NCBI RefSeq assembly: GCF_051967575.1
Contig: NZ_JBQCJW010000003.1
Location: forward strand, 62,001-126,000
From: Solibacillus silvestris_B
GTDB taxonomy: Bacteria; Bacillota; Bacilli; Bacillales_A; Planococcaceae
DNA: 64,000 nucleotides
Direction of reading: 5' to 3'
This document shows, piece after piece, positions 1 through 8,352 of this stretch. Under the pieces are notes generated by a model. That model had not been told where the DNA came from, searched no databases, and saw only the letters and a list, made by a program, of their open reading frames with translations. How positions within the stretch are numbered: the first letter of the stretch is position 1; each line of letters starts with the position of its first letter. A program made the translations under genes and the position numbers.

Positions 1-752
1 AGATCTGTATCAAAGTTTGTTGGTACGTTTTGCACAACAGAAACGATACGCTCAAGACCCATTCCTGTATCAATGTTTTGCTTTGGCAGTGGTGTGTATG
101 TGCCATCCGGATTATGGTTGAACTGGGAAAATACAAGATTCCAAATTTCTAAATAACGCTCGTTTTCTCCTCCTGTATACAGCTCTTCTTCCGGTGCGCC
201 AACCGCGTATTCTTCACCGCGGTCATAGAAGATTTCGGAGTTGGGACCAGATGGACCTTCGCCGATATCCCAGAAGTTCCCTTCCAAACGGATTAAGCGT
301 TCTTTCGGAATGCCGATTTCATTGTGCCATACGTCGTAGGCTTCCTGATCTTCAGGGTGTAGCGTGACAGACAATTTTTCCGGATCAAAGCCCATCCATT
401 TCGGATCTGTTAAAAATTCCCAAGCGTAATGAATCGATTCTTTTTTGAAGTAATCCCCGATCGAGAAATTCCCTAACATCTCGAAAAATGTATGGTGACG
501 CGCTGTTTTTCCCACATTTTCAATATCGTTTGTGCGAATTGATTTTTGGGCATTTGTAATACGCGGGTTTTCCGGGATAATACGTCCGTCAAAGTATGGC
601 TTTAATGTTGCCACCCCTGAGTTGATCCATAAAAGTGATGGATCGTTGATTGGTACTAATGGTGCTGATGGCTCTACGTGATGTCCTTTTTCTTTGAAGA
701 AATCCAAATAAAGACGACGGATTTCAGAACCTGTCATAGTTTTTGCAGTCAT
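1..752 (-). CDS. alaS: Alanine--tRNA ligase, N-terminal part (cut by window edge)
   Basis: Class II aminoacyl-tRNA synthetase that charges tRNA-Ala in the cytoplasm. The minus strand reads from ATG at 752 to the window edge without a stop. It begins MTAKTMTGSEIRRLYLDFF and contains the class II core segments FFEMLGNFSIGDYF and NIDTGMGLERI, typical of AlaRS catalytic domains. About 250 of the usual ~880 residues are present. The editing and C-Ala domains lie outside. AGGAGG (complement of 761-766) sits correctly before the ATG. Expression is very probably set by the T-box leader upstream at 1000-1234. Identity is certain; only the 3' part is missing. Confidence 0.97.
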   Translation of the reverse strand, partial: MTAKTMTGSEIRRLYLDFFKEKGHHVEPSAPLVPINDPSLLWINSGVATLKPYFDGRIIPENPRITNAQKSIRTNDIENVGKTARHHTFFEMLGNFSIGDYFKKESIHYAWEFLTDPKWMGFDPEKLSVTLHPEDQEAYDVWHNEIGIPKERLIRLEGNFWDIGEGPSGPNSEIFYDRGEEYAVGAPEEELYTGGENERYLEIWNLVFSQFNHNPDGTYTPLPKQNIDTGMGLERIVSVVQNVPTNFDTD

Positions 753-994
753 GTTTTTTTCCTCCTAATTGTTTTTGAAGCAACGATGAAGTGGCGAGAA
801 AATCTGTTGCGCCTCGGCATAATGGCGTCCCGATTTTTTTGAGTTTAAGCCCGCAGGAATTAAATCAGTCAGCCGGTATCGCACGAGGCGCGCATTTTAG
901 GCTGATATCCTCTTAAAACTCCTCTGAAATATCCGGGACATATGCCAAAAGCTTATTTTCATACAGCGCCTTTCCGGGACACCCGCTAATTGAA
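753..994. other. Structured non-coding spacer between alaS T-box terminator and alaS
   Basis: About 240 bases separate the T-box terminator from the alaS start, much more than usual. No convincing ORF is present. The segment contains an 8-bp inverted repeat, GCGCCTCG at 809-816 and CGAGGCGC at 884-891. A nested pair follows, TCAGCC at 869-874 and GGCTGA at 900-905. CCGGGACA-like words recur near 932 and 975. It may be a dispersed intergenic repeat inserted in the leader, but the window holds only one copy, so that is inference. Confidence 0.4.
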
Positions 995-999
995 AACAA

Positions 1000-1030
1000 A
1001 AAAGCCTTCATCCCGGTAAAGGGACGAAGA
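1000..1030 (-). terminator. Rho-independent terminator of the alaS T-box
   Basis: On the minus strand the arms CTTCGTCCC and GGGATGAAG form a stem (1021-1029 with 1006-1014) followed by GCTTTTTTG. It starts a few bases after the T-box sequence, so it is the terminator that competes with the antiterminator in the alaS leader. Confidence 0.85.
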
Positions 1031-1234
1031 CTGTCATCTCGTGGTACCACCCTAATTTATAACGCAATAAACATTATATCTCAAGTGCTTGTAACGTAAG
1101 CAAACGGCAGGGATTAGCTGCACTCTGGAGTAGCTTTCGGTAAATTCCCGTGGAGATCTTTTCAGCCAAGAAATCTCTTTCTGCGCGCGGGGTCAAAACG
1201 TACTTGTTCCATCATCGTTTTTATTTTATTTATG
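1000..1234 (-). promoter_or_regulatory. T-box leader of alaS (Ala specifier GCU)
   Basis: tRNA-responsive transcription attenuator. The conserved T-box AGGGTGGTACCACG reads on the minus strand at 1053-1040. Upstream are an AGTA motif near 1202, an AGAGA bulge and a GGCTG distal-loop motif near 1165-1175. The string CCGAAAGCTA follows at 1140-1131. The GAA is the loop-E partner and GCT (1134-1132), followed by A, is an alanine specifier codon matching the downstream alaS. Uncharged tRNA-Ala should favour the antiterminator and read-through. The specifier was assigned by eye from the motif order. Confidence 0.92.
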
Positions 1235-1240
1235 CTCTTC

Positions 1241-1269
1241 ATTATAAAAAAATGATAAGGTGCTGTCAA
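1241..1269 (-). promoter_or_regulatory. Consensus sigma-A promoter of the alaS leader
   Basis: On the minus strand TTGACA (1269-1264) is followed after exactly 17 bases by TATAAT (1246-1241), a full match to the vegetative consensus. Transcription would begin near 1234, at the start of the T-box leader. Confidence 0.88.
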
Positions 1270-1279
1270 TTGGCATTGT

Positions 1280-2428
1280 TCAATAATTAAAACGATTTTT
1301 CGTCAATAATATTAAAATGATTGCAGGCACTGTACAAATAATCATCCCTAAAAATGCTAAACCAGGTTCGATTTCATAAAGAGCCCCGCCTAAAAGCGTC
1401 AATATTGCAGCGCTCAAACTCATTGCAAGAGCTGAATAGATGCCTTGCGCATTTGGAATTTGCTCTTTCGGTAATGCATGGGAGATGTAGCGTATGAAGG
1501 CATAGTGAGCCATTGCAAACGACAATGCGTGCAGCGCTTGCGACACAATGAACATCGGCATGCTCGGAAAAGCATAGACAGTTATCCAACGAACGGTCGA
1601 TCCAATCGCGGCAACAAGCATTAACGATGACGGCTTCCATTTCGTTAAAAATGTATCGGCCTTCAAAAAATAAATAATTTCGAATAATACCGCGACGTTC
1701 AAAATCATTCCGATATAGAAAGGGTTCGCATTTAAGTCCTGCAAATAAATATAGCCATAGTTGTAATAGGAAGCATGTGCACCTTGGAGCAATATAACAA
1801 CGAAAAGCACAACAATGAAACTCCTGACTTCCACTAGCCCTTTCATCGATAGCGCCTTTCCATTCCCTTTTGCCGGGGCTAAGCTTAACACTTGCGGTGC
1901 CGGCATCAATTGAATCGCCAACAATGCGGTCAAGCCGAAAATCATCATCCATAAAATCATTTGCTCACCGTAAATTCCCGTAAGCATACTAATTATTAAA
2001 ACAGCGACAACATAGCCGAATGACCCTAAGGAACGCGCCTTCCCGTAGTGAATTACCCCATGCCGCATCAGAGTAGAGGCACTGCTTTCGACAGCAGGCA
2101 ATAATGCCGGGTACAATGCACTAAACAGCAGCGTCATAATAAATAAGCCCATGAAAGAATCAATCGGAATATAAAGCAATGCCACAACTAAAGAGCCTGC
2201 CGTAAAAAAGATCAGCACATTTTTATTGCTCATCACCTTTGAAACATACGGGAAAATAAACATTGTTGAAATGGCACGGGCTACTAAGCCAAACCCCATT
2301 ACGATGCTCGCTTCTGAAACGGTCAGCCCCTTATCATTTATAAGCCAACCTGTCCAATATGGTAGAAAAATACCCCATGTAATAAAGAACATAAAAAAAT
2401 TTTTTGCCAGCCAACGCTGATTGTTCAT
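1280..2428 (-). CDS. MFS transporter of the PPP / nucleoside-symporter-like family
   Basis: Integral membrane permease, about 382 residues with roughly 12 hydrophobic segments. The N terminus runs into FFMFFITWGIFLPYWTGWL, and KARSLGSFGYV follows in the first half. The pattern resembles the MFS_1-like group that includes HcaT-type 3-phenylpropionate permeases and B. subtilis YwbF, so a proton-coupled organic solute carrier is likely. The substrate cannot be read from sequence. An ATG at 2437 is also in frame, but AAAGGATGG fits the ATG at 2428 better. It is divergent from the Crp/Fnr regulator at 2532, with a Crp-like palindrome between them, which suggests local control. Confidence 0.8.
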   Translation of the reverse strand: MNNQRWLAKNFFMFFITWGIFLPYWTGWLINDKGLTVSEASIVMGFGLVARAISTMFIFPYVSKVMSNKNVLIFFTAGSLVVALLYIPIDSFMGLFIMTLLFSALYPALLPAVESSASTLMRHGVIHYGKARSLGSFGYVVAVLIISMLTGIYGEQMILWMMIFGLTALLAIQLMPAPQVLSLAPAKGNGKALSMKGLVEVRSFIVVLFVVILLQGAHASYYNYGYIYLQDLNANPFYIGMILNVAVLFEIIYFLKADTFLTKWKPSSLMLVAAIGSTVRWITVYAFPSMPMFIVSQALHALSFAMAHYAFIRYISHALPKEQIPNAQGIYSALAMSLSAAILTLLGGALYEIEPGLAFLGMIICTVPAIILILLTKNRFNY

Positions 2429-2457
2429 AGTATCCATCCTTTTCCACTTCTATTACG

Positions 2458-2486
2458 TTGAATAATAACACGACAAATAATACAAT
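2458..2486 (+). promoter_or_regulatory. Sigma-A promoter of the Crp/Fnr regulator
   Basis: TTGAAT at 2458-2463, a 17-base spacer, then TACAAT at 2481-2486. Transcription would start near 2493, which excludes the in-frame GTG at 2490 as start codon and favours the TTG at 2532. Confidence 0.72.
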
Positions 2487-2488
2487 AA

Positions 2489-2504
2489 TGTGAGAAATCT
2501 CATA
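2489..2504. promoter_or_regulatory. Crp-like palindromic operator at the regulator start site
   Basis: The sequence TGTGAGAAATCTCATA has the Crp half-site layout TGTGA-N6-TCATA, one base from TGTGA-N6-TCACA. It covers the predicted transcription start of the Crp/Fnr-family gene. Binding here would block that promoter (autorepression) and could also act on the divergent MFS gene. No binding evidence is available. Confidence 0.5.
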
Positions 2505-2531
2505 TTTTATTATAAGGAGCTGCTTTATAAT

Positions 2532-3200
2532 TTGAGAAAATTGCCGCTTGAAGAAAGCCTTGGATATATTGAACAATACCCGATTTCCCAATATTTTTCG
2601 TTTGATATTATCCCATATATCGACGTATATGAATTTAATAAAGGCGAATTTATTTTTCATGAACATTCTTATCCCGACTATTTATATTACATGGTCGAAG
2701 GAAAAGCAAAATTATATATTACGCATAAAAACGGTAAAATTTCGCTCATAGATTTTTTAACATCACCCACATTTATGGGTGAGATAGAGCTGCTGAATGC
2801 TGAACGCTATTCAAAAGGCATCCAAACCGTCACAAAATCGATTTGTTTTGCGATAGCGATACGCGAAGCTAAGGAAAAATTGTTGGCTGATCCCGTATTT
2901 CTGAAAATGCTCTGTCTCTTTTTAAGCCAAAAGACGATGAATACGACAGCCAAATATACGCAAAACCAGGCATACCCTTTGGAAAACCGACTAGCTTCAT
3001 TCATTTTACTATCGTCCGATCAGCAATTCTATAAAGAAAAACATACAGAAGTATGCGAATATTTAGGGGTATCCTATCGCCACTTGCTTTTTGTTCTTGC
3101 ACAATTCAGTGAAGCCGGCTACTTAACAAAGCAAAACCGGGGATATGTATTGACAAACCGCCCGGAATTAGAAAAGCTTGCTGCTGAAATTACATATTAA
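2532..3200 (+). CDS. Crp/Fnr-family transcriptional regulator (YeiL-like)
   Basis: Cytoplasmic DNA-binding regulator of about 222 residues. The N-terminal half is a cyclic-nucleotide-binding-like beta barrel (FNKGEFIFHEHSYPDYLYYM, then GEIELLNAERYSKG). A central dimerisation helix follows, and a C-terminal winged helix with VCEYLGVSYRHLLFVLAQFSE. Length and layout resemble E. coli YeiL. The TTG at 2532 is preferred: AAGGAG lies at 2514-2519 and the predicted transcript starts near 2493, so the longer GTG start at 2490 is excluded. The 12-base spacing is somewhat long. I see no cysteine cluster of the Fnr type. It probably controls itself and the divergent transporter. Confidence 0.8.
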   Translation: MRKLPLEESLGYIEQYPISQYFSFDIIPYIDVYEFNKGEFIFHEHSYPDYLYYMVEGKAKLYITHKNGKISLIDFLTSPTFMGEIELLNAERYSKGIQTVTKSICFAIAIREAKEKLLADPVFLKMLCLFLSQKTMNTTAKYTQNQAYPLENRLASFILLSSDQQFYKEKHTEVCEYLGVSYRHLLFVLAQFSEAGYLTKQNRGYVLTNRPELEKLAAEITY

Positions 3201-3202
3201 AA

Positions 3203-3236
3203 AAGACTGCGCTAAAAAAATTTTAGCACAGTCTCT
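3203..3236. terminator. Bidirectional terminator between convergent genes
   Basis: GACTGCGCTAAAA pairs with TTTTAGCACAGTC. The hairpin is flanked by an A-run on the left and a T-containing stretch on the right, so it can serve both the plus-strand regulator and the minus-strand nucleoside transporter. Confidence 0.75.
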
Positions 3237-3253
3237 TCTAAATTTAAGCTGAA

Positions 3254-4486
3254 TTAAATGAACATGCCTGCAATGGCAGCAGATAATAAAGATGCCAATG
3301 TACCTGCAGCAACCGCTTTAATCGCAAGCTGTGCAATCATACTGCGTTTTTCCGGAGCCATGCCGCCTAGACCGCCGATTAAAATGCCCATTGAGCTCAA
3401 GTTCGCAAATCCGCAAAGCGCAAACGAAATAATAATCGCCGTTTTATCCGTTAACTCGCCGATAATCGGGCCGAAGTTAGAATATGCTACGAACTCGTTT
3501 AAAATTAGTTTTTGACCAATGAAAGAACCAGCACGAACAGCTTCATCCCATGGTACACCAATCAAAAATGCCAATGGCGCAAATACATAGCCGAGAATGC
3601 CTTCAAGTGTCACGTTGTCTAATGCTGCCCAACCTGTCAAGTCACCGATCCAGCCTGTTACGCCGCCTAAAATACCATTTAGCAATGCAATCAATGCGAT
3701 GAAACTCAGCAGCATTGCACCAACATTGACAGCCAGCTTCAAGCCATCTGACGCACCGACGGCAGCAGCATCAATAACATTTGTCGCTTCTGAATTACGC
3801 TCTAATTTAAAGTTTGCTTCATCGACCTCTTCCGTTTCAGGAATCATTAATTTCGCCATTACCAGTCCTGCAGGAGCAGCCATGAAACTTGCCGCCAATA
3901 AGTATTCAAGCGGAACACCCAATAAAGAATAACCGATTAATACAGATCCGGAAACAGATGCAAGTCCACCTGTCATAACAGCAAACATCTGTGATTTTGT
4001 CATTTTATTTAAAAATGGACGAATAACAAGCGGGGCTTCTGTTTGGCCAACGAAAATATTAGCAGCAGCATTCACCGATTCTGCTTTTGTCGTACCGAGC
4101 ACTTTTGATAAAAAGCCTCCGATAATTTTAATGATGAATTGCATAATTCCTAAGTAATAAAGAACCGAGATTAAAGACGAGAAGAAAATGATGATTGTCA
4201 GTACACTCATCGCAAATACAAAGCCTACATTATCCGCATCTGCCAACCCGCCAAATACGAAGACGATACCTTCATTTGCATAGCCGATCAGCTTTTGCAC
4301 GCCTGCAGAAAGGTCCATTAGCTTTTCGCGGCCATATGACCACTTCAATACGATAAATGCAAAGATTAATTGTACGATTAAGCCCGAAATAATGATTCTC
4401 CACTGAATTGCTTTACGGTTGTTCGATAATCCGATTGCAATCGCCACGATTCCTAGAATACCGATGATTCCCCAAACGAAATCCAT
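3254..4486 (-). CDS. Concentrative nucleoside transporter (NupC/CNT family)
   Basis: Inner-membrane, ion-coupled nucleoside importer of 410 residues, the normal CNT length. Recognisable parts are the N-terminal helix MDFVWGIIGILGIVAIAIGL, the gate/core region FVGQTEAPLVIRPFLNKMTK with the characteristic GQTEAP motif, and the C-terminal CGFANLSSMGILIGGLGGMAP with the NxSS motif. These motifs line the nucleoside and sodium/proton sites in the family. The gene is monocistronic between terminators. A cre-like palindrome at 4512-4525, just before the start codon, may bring carbon catabolite control, as is known for nucleoside use in Bacillus. Whether it corresponds to NupC or a paralogue cannot be decided. 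Confidence 0.92.
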   Translation of the reverse strand: MDFVWGIIGILGIVAIAIGLSNNRKAIQWRIIISGLIVQLIFAFIVLKWSYGREKLMDLSAGVQKLIGYANEGIVFVFGGLADADNVGFVFAMSVLTIIIFFSSLISVLYYLGIMQFIIKIIGGFLSKVLGTTKAESVNAAANIFVGQTEAPLVIRPFLNKMTKSQMFAVMTGGLASVSGSVLIGYSLLGVPLEYLLAASFMAAPAGLVMAKLMIPETEEVDEANFKLERNSEATNVIDAAAVGASDGLKLAVNVGAMLLSFIALIALLNGILGGVTGWIGDLTGWAALDNVTLEGILGYVFAPLAFLIGVPWDEAVRAGSFIGQKLILNEFVAYSNFGPIIGELTDKTAIIISFALCGFANLSSMGILIGGLGGMAPEKRSMIAQLAIKAVAAGTLASLLSAAIAGMFI

Positions 4487-4796
4487 ATATGTGCACCTTC
4501 TTTTTTTATTTTGAAAACCTTTTCATTTTACAATAATTGACATCAAACTTCGGACGTCGTATAAGTTTTTTCTATACTAACATACCCACCTTTATATTAA
4601 TAATTAATAGTTTCTTTTAAAATTTCTGATTTTATAATAAATTCTTGATATGTGCACAATTAGGAATTGAGAAGAGATTTTGTTTTTATTATGTCCCATT
4701 TTATTTTTATTTTTTATCAACTTTAAAAACATCCATATTCCTAAAATCGGTAATAGCCTCCTTTGCAATCTAAACTAAAAAACCTTTAACAAATAA
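4487..4796. other. Intergenic region upstream of the nucleoside transporter
   Basis: AT-rich and without a supported ORF. It must hold the promoter of the minus-strand transporter. TGAAAACCTTTTCA at 4512-4525 is a perfect palindrome around its centre and differs from the CcpA cre consensus at the central CG. I found no riboswitch motif here. Confidence 0.4.
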
Positions 4797-4842
4797 AAAA
4801 AACTAGCTATTTTCGTTCGTAGTGAACAAAAATAGCTAGTTA
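4797..4842 (-). terminator. Terminator of recD2
   Basis: AACTAGCTATTTTTGTTC pairs with GAACGAAAATAGCTAGTT on the minus strand, followed by a run of eight Ts. It sits 2 bases after the recD2 stop codon. Confidence 0.88.
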
Positions 4843-4844
4843 CA

Positions 4845-7346
4845 TTAATCGTTAAAGTCATATGGCGAAATTTGATCCATGCCTATAAGCGGATGGATAT
4901 AAGGGGCTGTTTCGGTCGTTAAATGGTTCGGCAGCGATTCCCCGATTTTATGCGAAGCGCCTACATTTAGCAATCCAAGCTGCACTGTCGACAATTTCGG
5001 CTCAGACGCTTCGCTTGTTTGCTCCGCTTTGTCTTTCGTTTGCGGTAATTCATTCGTTTGCTGGGCGGCGGTAAATTCAGGGTTGAGCCTTGCCTTTAAT
5101 GTGGTGAGCCGCGTTAAATCATCTGTCTTTCCTAAGCCGCTCGCCAAAACATCTGGCTCCCCGCATAAAATCAAAAAGTTTTTTGCGCGTGTAATGCCTG
5201 TATACAATAAATTTCTGCGCAGCATTTTCGAATAGCCACGGACAACGGGCATAATAACCGTCTGAAATTCCGACCCTTGCGACTTATGGATGGAACAACA
5301 ATAAGCAAGCGTTATCTGATTTAAATCGGCACGCTGATATGTCACTTCTATCCCATCATAGCTTACGATTAGCAAATCCTGCTTTTCCACCGTTTCCTTT
5401 GCCCGGATGATCGAAATAACTTCGCCCATATCGCCGTTGAATACATTGTTGTCCGGCTGGTTGACAAGCTGCAGCACTTTGTCGCCAATCCGGTAAATTG
5501 TATCGCCAAATACAATTTCCTTGCGCGATCCATCATTCGGATTGACGAGCTGCTGGATTTCTTTGTTCAAACTATCGATTCCCGCCGGCCCTTTATACAT
5601 CGGGGCAAGCACTTGAATATCCCTGATAGCCTGTCCTTTCGCAAGTGCGCTTTTCACGATTTGGGTAACGACACCTGTCACTTGTGCAGCCCCCGCTTGA
5701 ATGAACGAGCGATCCGATGTTTTGGCGGTCAATGTATCCGGGACGATTCCTTTTTTGATTTGGTGGGCCATTTCTATAATCGTGGACCCTTCCGCCTGTC
5801 GGTAAATATCGGTCAATTCGACTGTTGGAATTTGTTTTGACGCAAGCAGGTCCTTTAATACTTGCCCCGGTCCTACAGGCGGCAACTGATCTTGGTCCCC
5901 TACAAAAACGACTTGCACGTCTTCATGAAGCGCTTTTAATAATTGATGTGCAAGCCATGTGTCGACCATCGACATCTCATCAATAATAATGAGTCGCCCG
6001 ACAACTTCGCGCTCCGTTTCTTCATCCTTTTCCTGACCGTTAAACCCAAGCAAACGGTGAATCGTCATCGCAGGCAAACTTGTCGACTCGGCCAGCCTTT
6101 TTGCTGCACGCCCAGTCGGTGCCGCGAGTACAATGGGAAATGGCTCCTCTTTTTCTGCATATGTTTTAGGGTCCAGCGATAATCCGTGAAGCTCCGCATA
6201 CACTTCGACTAAACCGCGCACAACGGTCGTCTTTCCCGTACCTGGACCGCCTGTCAATATCATGACCGCGGAATTGAGGGCGGTTTCGATTGCTTGTGCC
6301 TGTGTTGGCGCATATGTCACATTATACTGTTCCTCTATATCGCCTATCGCCTTGCGAACTTCATCACGGGAAAAGCTTTCGACTGTTTTATTTTTTTCCT
6401 TCAGTTCATTGATTTTACTTGCAATACCGATTTCACTGAAGTACAGGGACGGTAAATACATACGTGTTTCTTCACCGCAAATTTTTGACTCTTCGCGCAT
6501 CTCGATACAAGCATTCGAAATGGCTTCATACGGGATTTCGATACGCTGACTTTGTTCAAGCATTTCCTTCACCATCGGGAGCACCATTTCCGCATCTAAA
6601 TAAACATGCCCTTCTGACAGCGCGGCATTTGTCAATACATGATAAATTGCCGCTTTTATACGATCAGGATGGTTGCCTGTTATGCCTAATTTAGCACCGA
6701 GCTCATCAGCGCGTATAAAGCCGACGCCTTCCACTTCCTCAATAAGCCTGTATGGGTTTTCCGTTAGCAAATGCAGTGTTTCTTCGCGGTATGCTTGATA
6801 AATTTTCATGCCAAGCTGTGGACCGAATCCCCATTCATTAAGACGTACCATAACACGCTCCAGCCCTAAGTTCTCCTCAATCGTTTGGCGGATGAGCACC
6901 TTTTTTTCGGCGGATAGTCGAGGGACGGCATCCAGTGCGGATGGATCTTCCAAAATTCTCGTTAATGCATCCATTCCAAGTTTTTCGACGATTATTTCCG
7001 CTGTTTTACGACCGATTCCCGTAAATAAATCGCTTGATAAATAGTGGACAATCCCTTGCTCTGTAGTCGGTACTTCTTTTTCGAATGTTTCGATTTGAAA
7101 TTGCATGCCGTATTTTGGATGGCTTTTCATCTGTCCTGTAAAACGATAAAGCTCATCCTCGGCCAATTGCGGGAAATAGCCGACGACAATAATTTCCTTC
7201 TCGTCATGCTGAATATTTGTTTCTTGTATTTTGACACGAACAATGGAGTACATATTCGTTGCATTATGAAAAATTGTTACAATCGGCCGACCTAAAATAA
7301 AGAGCTTATTTACGTCAAACAAATTTAGATTTTCCGCCATTTTCAT
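4845..7346 (-). CDS. recD2: ATP-dependent DNA helicase RecD2 (YrrC-like)
   Basis: Superfamily 1B 5'-3' helicase of the stand-alone RecD2 type, acting in DNA repair and fork maintenance. The N-terminal third holds helix-hairpin-helix repeats (LFTGIGRKTAEIIVEKLG and IEEVEGVGFIRADELGAKLG). The Walker A motif GGPGTGKTT is near residue 366, Walker B is IIIDEMSMVD near 453, and motifs V-VI are CCSIHKSQGSEF and LYTGITRAKNFL. The frame is open to 7388, but the ATG at 7346 is preferred because the family begins close to the EN(L)NLF sequence. About 833 residues, slightly longer than B. subtilis YrrC. In B. subtilis yrrC adjoins alaS. Here three transport/regulatory genes lie between them. Confidence 0.93.
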   Translation of the reverse strand: MKMAENLNLFDVNKLFILGRPIVTIFHNATNMYSIVRVKIQETNIQHDEKEIIVVGYFPQLAEDELYRFTGQMKSHPKYGMQFQIETFEKEVPTTEQGIVHYLSSDLFTGIGRKTAEIIVEKLGMDALTRILEDPSALDAVPRLSAEKKVLIRQTIEENLGLERVMVRLNEWGFGPQLGMKIYQAYREETLHLLTENPYRLIEEVEGVGFIRADELGAKLGITGNHPDRIKAAIYHVLTNAALSEGHVYLDAEMVLPMVKEMLEQSQRIEIPYEAISNACIEMREESKICGEETRMYLPSLYFSEIGIASKINELKEKNKTVESFSRDEVRKAIGDIEEQYNVTYAPTQAQAIETALNSAVMILTGGPGTGKTTVVRGLVEVYAELHGLSLDPKTYAEKEEPFPIVLAAPTGRAAKRLAESTSLPAMTIHRLLGFNGQEKDEETEREVVGRLIIIDEMSMVDTWLAHQLLKALHEDVQVVFVGDQDQLPPVGPGQVLKDLLASKQIPTVELTDIYRQAEGSTIIEMAHQIKKGIVPDTLTAKTSDRSFIQAGAAQVTGVVTQIVKSALAKGQAIRDIQVLAPMYKGPAGIDSLNKEIQQLVNPNDGSRKEIVFGDTIYRIGDKVLQLVNQPDNNVFNGDMGEVISIIRAKETVEKQDLLIVSYDGIEVTYQRADLNQITLAYCCSIHKSQGSEFQTVIMPVVRGYSKMLRRNLLYTGITRAKNFLILCGEPDVLASGLGKTDDLTRLTTLKARLNPEFTAAQQTNELPQTKDKAEQTSEASEPKLSTVQLGLLNVGASHKIGESLPNHLTTETAPYIHPLIGMDQISPYDFND

Positions 7347-7501
7347 GCCACGCTTTCTAATAAATTGTATGCCCATTTTATCATACACATCGCAGCGTGT
7401 CTTACATTATTGCATACATATGGATCTGCCTGATTTTTCTATCAATTCACTGTGCTAAAATGTTATGATAAGTAAAATTGATTGAGAAAGTAGTGTATGA
7501 A

Positions 7502-8263
7502 ATGGAGTTTAGACCATGTATTGATTTGCATGAAGGAAAAGTGAAACAAATCGTCGGGAGCACACTCGGTTACGAAAACAAAAAAGTTGTGGAAAATTTT
7601 ACTTCTGAACATGATGCTTCGTATTACGCTTCATTATTTCAGCAGCAAAAATTAACGGGCGGGCATGTCATTATGCTTGGTCCCGGCAATGAAGAAGCAG
7701 CCATCCGCGCTCTTCAGGCATACCCAAACGGCTTGCAAATAGGGGGCGGCATTACTGCCGAAAATGCACAAAAGTATATTGATGCAGGTGCCTCACATGT
7801 CATCGTGACATCGTATATTTTTTATGATGGGCAGCTTGATATGGAGCGATTGCAGCTTTTAGTCGAAAAAGTAGGGAAAGAGAAGCTCGTTCTCGATTTG
7901 AGCTGCCGTAAGTATAATGGCAAATGGTATGTCGTCACCGATAAATGGACGAAATTCAGTGATTTCGAAGTGAATGCACAATCAATTAAGGATATTGAAG
8001 CATATTGTGATGAATTGCTTATCCATGCAGTGGATGTGGAGGGAAAACGCAGTGGCATGCAGGAAGAGTTGGTACGTGATTTGGCAGAGTGGACGACAAT
8101 CCCGACAACATATGCCGGAGGGGTCCGTTCATTGGACGACTTGAAAAAGTTTGAAGCGATTACAAACAGCAGGCTCCATGTAACAATCGGCAGCGCACTT
8201 TCGATTTTCGGCGGAGAGCTGGATTTCCAGACGGTTGTCAATTATTGCGAAGGCATCGGCTAA
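7502..8263 (+). CDS. hisA: HisA of the eukaryotic HIS6 type (ProFAR isomerase)
   Basis: Predicted phosphoribosylformimino-5-aminoimidazole carboxamide ribotide isomerase, the fourth step of histidine synthesis, a (beta/alpha)8 barrel of 253 residues. From memory, it matches yeast HIS6 much better than bacterial HisA: FRPCIDLHEGKVKQIVG, then SYYASLF, LQIGGGI, VIVTSYIF, LDLSCRKYNGKW, HAVDVEG and GSALSIFGG all have direct HIS6 counterparts. The catalytic aspartates D8 and D132 are present, as are phosphate-binding glycines near 81-83 and 215-217. The ATG at 7502 is chosen over the upstream in-frame TTG (7478) and GTG (7493) because homologues start here. It stands alone, with no his operon nearby, and is plus-strand among minus-strand genes, which fits acquisition. 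Confidence 0.88.
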   Translation: MEFRPCIDLHEGKVKQIVGSTLGYENKKVVENFTSEHDASYYASLFQQQKLTGGHVIMLGPGNEEAAIRALQAYPNGLQIGGGITAENAQKYIDAGASHVIVTSYIFYDGQLDMERLQLLVEKVGKEKLVLDLSCRKYNGKWYVVTDKWTKFSDFEVNAQSIKDIEAYCDELLIHAVDVEGKRSGMQEELVRDLAEWTTIPTTYAGGVRSLDDLKKFEAITNSRLHVTIGSALSIFGGELDFQTVVNYCEGIG

Positions 8264-8303
8264 AGCGCATTTTTTATTGATAAGCTGCTGTCAATCGGCA
8301 TGA

Positions 8304-8352
8304 AAAACTAGACTGTCTGGAAGGGTCCCTGCTCCATGACAGCCTAGTTTTT
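8304..8352. terminator. Bidirectional terminator between hisA and the catalase gene
   Basis: AAAACTAG-A-CTGTC pairs with GACAG-C-CTAGTTTTTT with one mismatch. It has an A-run on one side and a T-run on the other, so it can end both convergent transcripts. Confidence 0.85.

Noticed and set aside
1374..1952. 192-codon minus-strand ORF inside the MFS gene
   Set aside because: Same strand but another frame, no ribosome binding site, composition not protein-like.
4487..4796. Purine riboswitch upstream of the nucleoside transporter
   Set aside because: I could not find the conserved TATA-N-G and loop motifs of the purine aptamer.
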